64,000 nt of DNA, from the NCBI RefSeq assembly GCF_039994875.1, contig NZ_CP121196.1, positions 5,084,001 to 5,148,000 on the forward strand, in the 5' to 3' direction. Each line of letters begins with the position of its first letter. Position 1 is the stretch's first letter. The DNA is from Telmatobacter sp. DSM 110680. Lineage in GTDB: Bacteria > Acidobacteriota > Terriglobia > Terriglobales > Acidobacteriaceae. Below are positions 63,418-64,000 of the stretch, piece after piece. Under the pieces are notes generated by a model, which saw only the letters and a list, made by a program, of their open reading frames with translations, was not told the DNA's origin and did not search any database. The position numbers were made by a program, and so were the translations under genes.

Positions 63418-64000
63418 ATGGCAACCGTGACTCTCGCTACCGAAATTCAGCCGAGTTCGCCCCAGGGCGAGTTCCGCAATGAACCGTTTACTGATTTCAA
63501 AAACCCCGAAAACGCCCGAAAGATGAAGGCAGCGCTCGACCTTGTCGCGGGCGAATTGGGGCGTGAATATGACCTCATCATCGGCGGACACCGCCTGAAA
63601 ACCGAAGGCAAGATCAAGTCGTTCAATCCGGCGCGACCAGCGCAGGTGGTTGGCGTTCACCAGAAAGCCGGTGCTGAGCATGCGGAGAAGGCGATGTCTG
63701 CGGCGCTGGATGCGTTTGAGACGTGGAGCCGGACTTCTGTGGAACAGCGGGTCTCGCTGCTGCTGAATGCGGCGCGGATTATTCGCGAGCGGCATTTTGA
63801 GTTTTGCGCATGGCTGACATATGAGGTCGGCAAAAACTGGGCAGAGGCCGATGCGGATGTGGGCGAGACGATTGACTTTCTCGAGTTCTATGCGCGCGAG
63901 GCGTTGCGGCTGGCGAAAGCGGAGACGCCTATCCAGTATCCAGGCGAATTCAACCAGTTGCTTTACATTCCACTCGGCGTGGGCGCGGTGATTCCGCCGT
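63418..64000 (+). CDS. pruA: L-glutamate gamma-semialdehyde dehydrogenase (P5C dehydrogenase), 3' end beyond window
   Basis: The first 194 codons of an aldehyde dehydrogenase from the ATG at 63418. FRNEPFTDFKNPENARKMK, EYDLIIGGHRLKTEGKIKSF and NPARPAQVVGVHQKAG, followed by WLTYEVGKNWAEADADVGE and IDFLEFYAREALRLAK, match the N-terminal half of stand-alone delta-1-pyrroline-5-carboxylate dehydrogenases, which turn glutamate semialdehyde into glutamate with NAD+ in proline breakdown. The catalytic Cys/Glu lie beyond the window, so activity cannot be judged. No proline dehydrogenase is visible on this side. Confidence 0.82.
   Translation, partial: MATVTLATEIQPSSPQGEFRNEPFTDFKNPENARKMKAALDLVAGELGREYDLIIGGHRLKTEGKIKSFNPARPAQVVGVHQKAGAEHAEKAMSAALDAFETWSRTSVEQRVSLLLNAARIIRERHFEFCAWLTYEVGKNWAEADADVGETIDFLEFYAREALRLAKAETPIQYPGEFNQLLYIPLGVGAVIPP

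Overview
This window is bacterial chromosome and most probably comes from an acidobacterium of the Terriglobia (Acidobacteriaceae or Koribacteraceae type). The inference rests on gene families that are typical of that group: two very large Oar-like TonB-dependent receptors with an N-terminal carboxypeptidase-regulatory domain, an 'acidobacterial duplicated orphan permease' (ADOP) directly behind a PadR repressor, a large sortilin/VPS10-like beta-propeller protein, an S9 peptidase, a PfkB kinase next to MTA phosphorylase, and many secreted TPR proteins. There is no plasmid, phage, IS element or CRISPR array that I can support; the only RNA gene is a tRNA-Leu(UAG).

Layout. 1-1014 (minus): two Tad-pilus TadE/TadG-like genes, one cut by the window edge. 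1262-4584 (minus): an Oar-like receptor broken by a one-base frameshift. 4734-6493 (minus): an ECF sigma factor, a small unknown protein and an eight-helix membrane protein in one operon. 6939-14216 (minus): a 2425-residue single-module, fully reducing type I polyketide synthase with its own thioesterase. 14516-16348 (plus): a YdeI/DUF1801 protein and a secreted TPR protein. 16469-19915 (minus): a second, intact Oar-like receptor. 20536-23761: a DeoR-type regulator divergent from a secreted GH20 hexosaminidase, with a promoter and palindrome between them. 23769-27060 (minus): a GT4 glycosyltransferase and a glycogen-debranching-type enzyme.

27517-30608 (plus): a siroheme sulfite/nitrite reductase and CysG siroheme synthase, preceded by a roughly 450 bp leader that ends in a rho-independent terminator. 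30716-38844 (plus): a tight run of eight genes, MTA phosphorylase, PfkB kinase, GT-C-like membrane protein, MgtC/SapB protein, a DapF-family protein lacking both catalytic cysteines, LD-carboxypeptidase, Mpl ligase and PlsC-type acyltransferase. The LD-carboxypeptidase and Mpl together form a muropeptide recycling pair. 38852-45439 (minus): SPOR protein, SPFH/stomatin, NfeD serine protease, TPR protein, GT39 mannosyl/arabinosyl-type transferase and a DUF3467 protein. 45645-46934 (minus): an acyltransferase-3 gene whose reading frame runs out of the tRNA-Leu gene without a normal start codon. 46990-53915: amidohydrolase, S9 peptidase, FtsX-type permease, small membrane proteins, an ICL/PEPM-family enzyme and a TMEM175-type channel. 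54154-57190 (minus): PadR plus ADOP permease. 57460-60651 (plus): sortilin-like propeller protein. 60724-63009 (minus): DUF3300 protein with a low-complexity, repeat-bearing tail. 63418-64000 (plus): start of a PruA-type glutamate semialdehyde dehydrogenase.

The strongest leads for something new are the double Cys-to-Ser DapF-family protein inside a peptidoglycan-recycling operon, the isolated highly reducing PKS next to an ECF sigma operon without a recognisable zinc anti-sigma factor, the terminated leader before the siroheme reductase, and the acyltransferase reading frame that continues out of a tRNA gene. Start sites given below are those best supported by Shine-Dalgarno (SD) spacing and signal peptides. 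Function assignments rest on motifs read by eye; no database search was possible.
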